Shown piece by piece: positions 58,284 through 59,678 of a stretch of 59,678 nucleotides of DNA. Position 1 is the first letter of the stretch, and every line of letters begins with the position of its first letter. This stretch comes from Fibrobacterota bacterium (lineage in GTDB: Bacteria; Fibrobacterota; Fibrobacteria; UBA11236). The stretch spans positions 1-59,678 of the forward strand of contig JAQBPO010000096.1 of the NCBI GenBank assembly GCA_028287465.1, in the 5' to 3' direction. The position numbers were made by a program, and so were the translations under genes. The notes under the pieces were generated by a model. The model did not search any database. It saw only the letters and a list, made by a program, of their open reading frames with translations, and was not told the DNA's origin.

Positions 58284-59279
58284 ATGACCGAGTCTCGCGG
58301 CCTCCTGCTCGCCTTGGCGGCCCTGGTCCTGTGGTCGATCTCGCCCTTCTTTTTCACCAATATGGGGAAACGCGTCGGGCCGTTCTCCACCAACCTGTTA
58401 CGCCTGGCCCTGGCCTTCGCCCTGCTTCTCTTGCTCCTCCTTTTCCGGAGCCTCCTGGGAACGGATCTCCGGTTGCCGGTGGCGGCCGCGTGGTTCTGGC
58501 TCGGGACTTCGGGAGTGGTGGGCCTCGCGATAGGCGATGCCTTCCTGTACCGGGCCTTCGTCACCGTAGGTCCCGAACGGACCAGCCAGATCCAGACCCT
58601 GGCCCCAGCGGCCACCGCCGCCGTCGCGTGGATTTGCCTGAAGGAATACCTGACCGTGGGGCAACTGGCCGGCATGGGCCTGATCCTGGCCGGGGTCTTC
58701 CTGGCCACCTCCGGCGCGGCCCGCGGAAGGAAGACCGCCCTCCTTTCCGCCGAAGCCCGATCCGAAGCGGCCGACCTTCCCGATGAGGCCGCTGCCGGAA
58801 ACGGAAGCCCCGGGGGCGGAGGGAAACCCGGAGGTTACCTGTGGAACGGGGCCATGGCCGCGGTCTGGTCCGCGCTTTTCCAGGGCCTGGGCACGGTACT
58901 GGCCCGGGAGGCCTTCCTCGCCCATCCGGACCTGGATCCCATCGTGGCCACCACCATCCGCATCGGGGCCGGAGCGGTGGTCCTATGGGCCTATGCCAGG
59001 GCGACCGGCCCCTTGGGCCCCATCCTGGGCGGCTGGACCCATCCCAAGATCCTCCGCCTGCTCCTGGCCGGGACCTTCTTCGGCCCGCTTTTGGGCATGA
59101 TCTGCTATGTCTCCGCCCTGAAATCCGCTCCCGCAGGCATCGTCACCACCATAACCTTCATGGCGCCCCTCATCATCATTCCGGTCGGCGCCAGGCTTTA
59201 CGGGACCCGCATCACCGCCGCGGCGGTGTGGGGAACCGCACTTTCCCTGGGGGGAGTCGCCCTTCTGGGCCTGGGCTGA
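58284..59279 (+). CDS. EamA/DMT-family transporter
   Basis: This 331-aa inner-membrane protein has two EamA repeats, about ten helices in all (first half ~5-145, second half ~185-331). A Gly/Pro/Ala-rich hydrophilic linker of ~35 residues separates them (AGNGSPGGGGKPGG region). Typical signatures are LYRAFVTVGPERTSQIQTLAP in the first repeat and CYVSALKSAPAGIVTTITFMAPL in the second. It probably exports or exchanges small metabolites; the substrate is unknown. No Shine-Dalgarno site is seen before the ATG, which lies just past the htpG hairpin, so it may depend on read-through. Confidence 0.88.
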   Translation: MTESRGLLLALAALVLWSISPFFFTNMGKRVGPFSTNLLRLALAFALLLLLLLFRSLLGTDLRLPVAAAWFWLGTSGVVGLAIGDAFLYRAFVTVGPERTSQIQTLAPAATAAVAWICLKEYLTVGQLAGMGLILAGVFLATSGAARGRKTALLSAEARSEAADLPDEAAAGNGSPGGGGKPGGYLWNGAMAAVWSALFQGLGTVLAREAFLAHPDLDPIVATTIRIGAGAVVLWAYARATGPLGPILGGWTHPKILRLLLAGTFFGPLLGMICYVSALKSAPAGIVTTITFMAPLIIIPVGARLYGTRITAAAVWGTALSLGGVALLGLG

Positions 59280-59343
59280 ACCATCCCGGATTTATATTTA
59301 ACTGGGGTCCCCTTTGAATCGGGACCGGACCACCCGAGGGAAA

Positions 59344-59678
59344 ATGCCGGAACAATCCACGAGCGCGAGAGCGGCCCCCGGCGCCGCGGATGATTCCGAC
59401 CGGAGCGTCTCCGTATCGGTCCCCATTTCCGAACCCCTGCTCCTCACCGCCCTCAGCCGCACCTTCGGCTATTCCTCCTTCCGCCCCCATCAGCAGGAAA
59501 TCGTCGAGCATATCCTGGCCGGCAGGGACGTGCTGGCCATCATGCCCACGGGAGGGGGCAAGTCCCTATGTTACCAGCTTCCGGCGCGCATGGCGGCGGG
59601 CACGGCCGTGGTCATCAGCCCGCTCATCTCCCTGATGAAGGATCAGGTGGATTCCGCGCGCGAGAACAACATGGCCGC
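59344..59678 (+). CDS. recQ: ATP-dependent DNA helicase RecQ, N-terminal part cut by the window end
   Basis: The frame opens at an ATG behind a GAGGG Shine-Dalgarno site and runs off the right edge after 111 codons. After a ~28-residue low-complexity start come the RecQ motifs: FGYSSFRPHQQEIV (motif 0), GRDVLAIMPTGGGKSLCYQLPA (Walker A) and VVISPLISLMKDQV (motif Ia). RecQ unwinds DNA 3' to 5' in recombination and repair. The acidic Ser-rich N-terminal extension is longer than in E. coli RecQ. Confidence 0.92.
   Translation, partial: MPEQSTSARAAPGAADDSDRSVSVSVPISEPLLLTALSRTFGYSSFRPHQQEIVEHILAGRDVLAIMPTGGGKSLCYQLPARMAAGTAVVISPLISLMKDQVDSARENNMA

Overview
The window is about 59.7 kb of GC-rich bacterial DNA with densely packed genes. 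Many starts overlap the preceding stop by 4 nt. I saw no rRNA, tRNA, CRISPR array, transposase or phage gene. Four secreted proteins end in a beta-rich tail resembling the type IX secretion (Por) sorting domain, and two very large ones carry chitobiase/HEX_C-type repeats. Together with the many lipoproteins and hybrid kinases, this points to a Gram-negative bacterium of the FCB group, most plausibly Fibrobacterota. That assignment is inference. Both edges cut genes (tyrS on the left, recQ on the right), so the window may be a whole metagenomic contig.

Layout. 0-3.6 kb: a damaged tyrS end, hemJ, glpK and a CgeB-like glycosyltransferase. 3.6-9.8 kb: trxB, a receiver protein with a CxxC...CxxC tail, a 1236-aa MASE1 hybrid kinase and a NarL-type regulator. 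9.9-13.8 kb: a divergent locus with a degenerate restriction-endonuclease-like protein on one side and, on the other, a MoxR-type AAA+ ATPase with a 621-aa partner whose N-terminus looks TraB/DUF5682-like. This is the best candidate here for an undescribed system. 14-15.6 kb: a possible small gene, thiD and a small conserved protein. 15.9-28.1 kb: two paralogous repeat-rich secreted giants and a secreted coiled-coil protein. 28.1-30.4 kb: a lipoprotein/ABC ATPase/permease operon. 30.5-34.8 kb: a YkgJ-type cysteine-cluster protein, an HK-RR pair and a secreted HEFYH metalloprotease-like protein.

34.9-42.7 kb: a minus-strand signalling operon. In transcription order it has an 853-aa unknown protein, a TPR lipoprotein, a membrane Ser/Thr kinase with a PEGA-like tail, an FHA-like protein and a sigma-54 activator; the last two appear to be one FHA-GAF-sigma54 protein split by a -1 frameshift. 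It is followed by a palindromic tandem repeat and a coiled-coil protein. 43-45.3 kb: DAHP synthase coupled to a DEAD-box helicase with a DEFD motif II. 45.5-45.7 kb: a candidate small structured RNA. 45.7-49.4 kb: a hydrophilic unknown protein, a DsbA-like lipoprotein and a four-gene overlapping operon (membrane protein, ArsC/Spx-like, TFIIB-type zinc protein, lipoprotein). 49.4-56.2 kb: a secreted beta-propeller protein, a CHASE3 hybrid kinase and a divergent HPt-REC-REC-HK operon with no DNA-binding output. 56.3-59.7 kb: htpG behind a palindrome-bearing promoter, an EamA transporter and the start of recQ.

A recurring feature is a -10 hexamer of the form TANNNT ending exactly 6 nt before the start codon, often with a well-spaced -35 box and no usable Shine-Dalgarno site. 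This indicates leaderless transcripts, and it was used to choose several starts.
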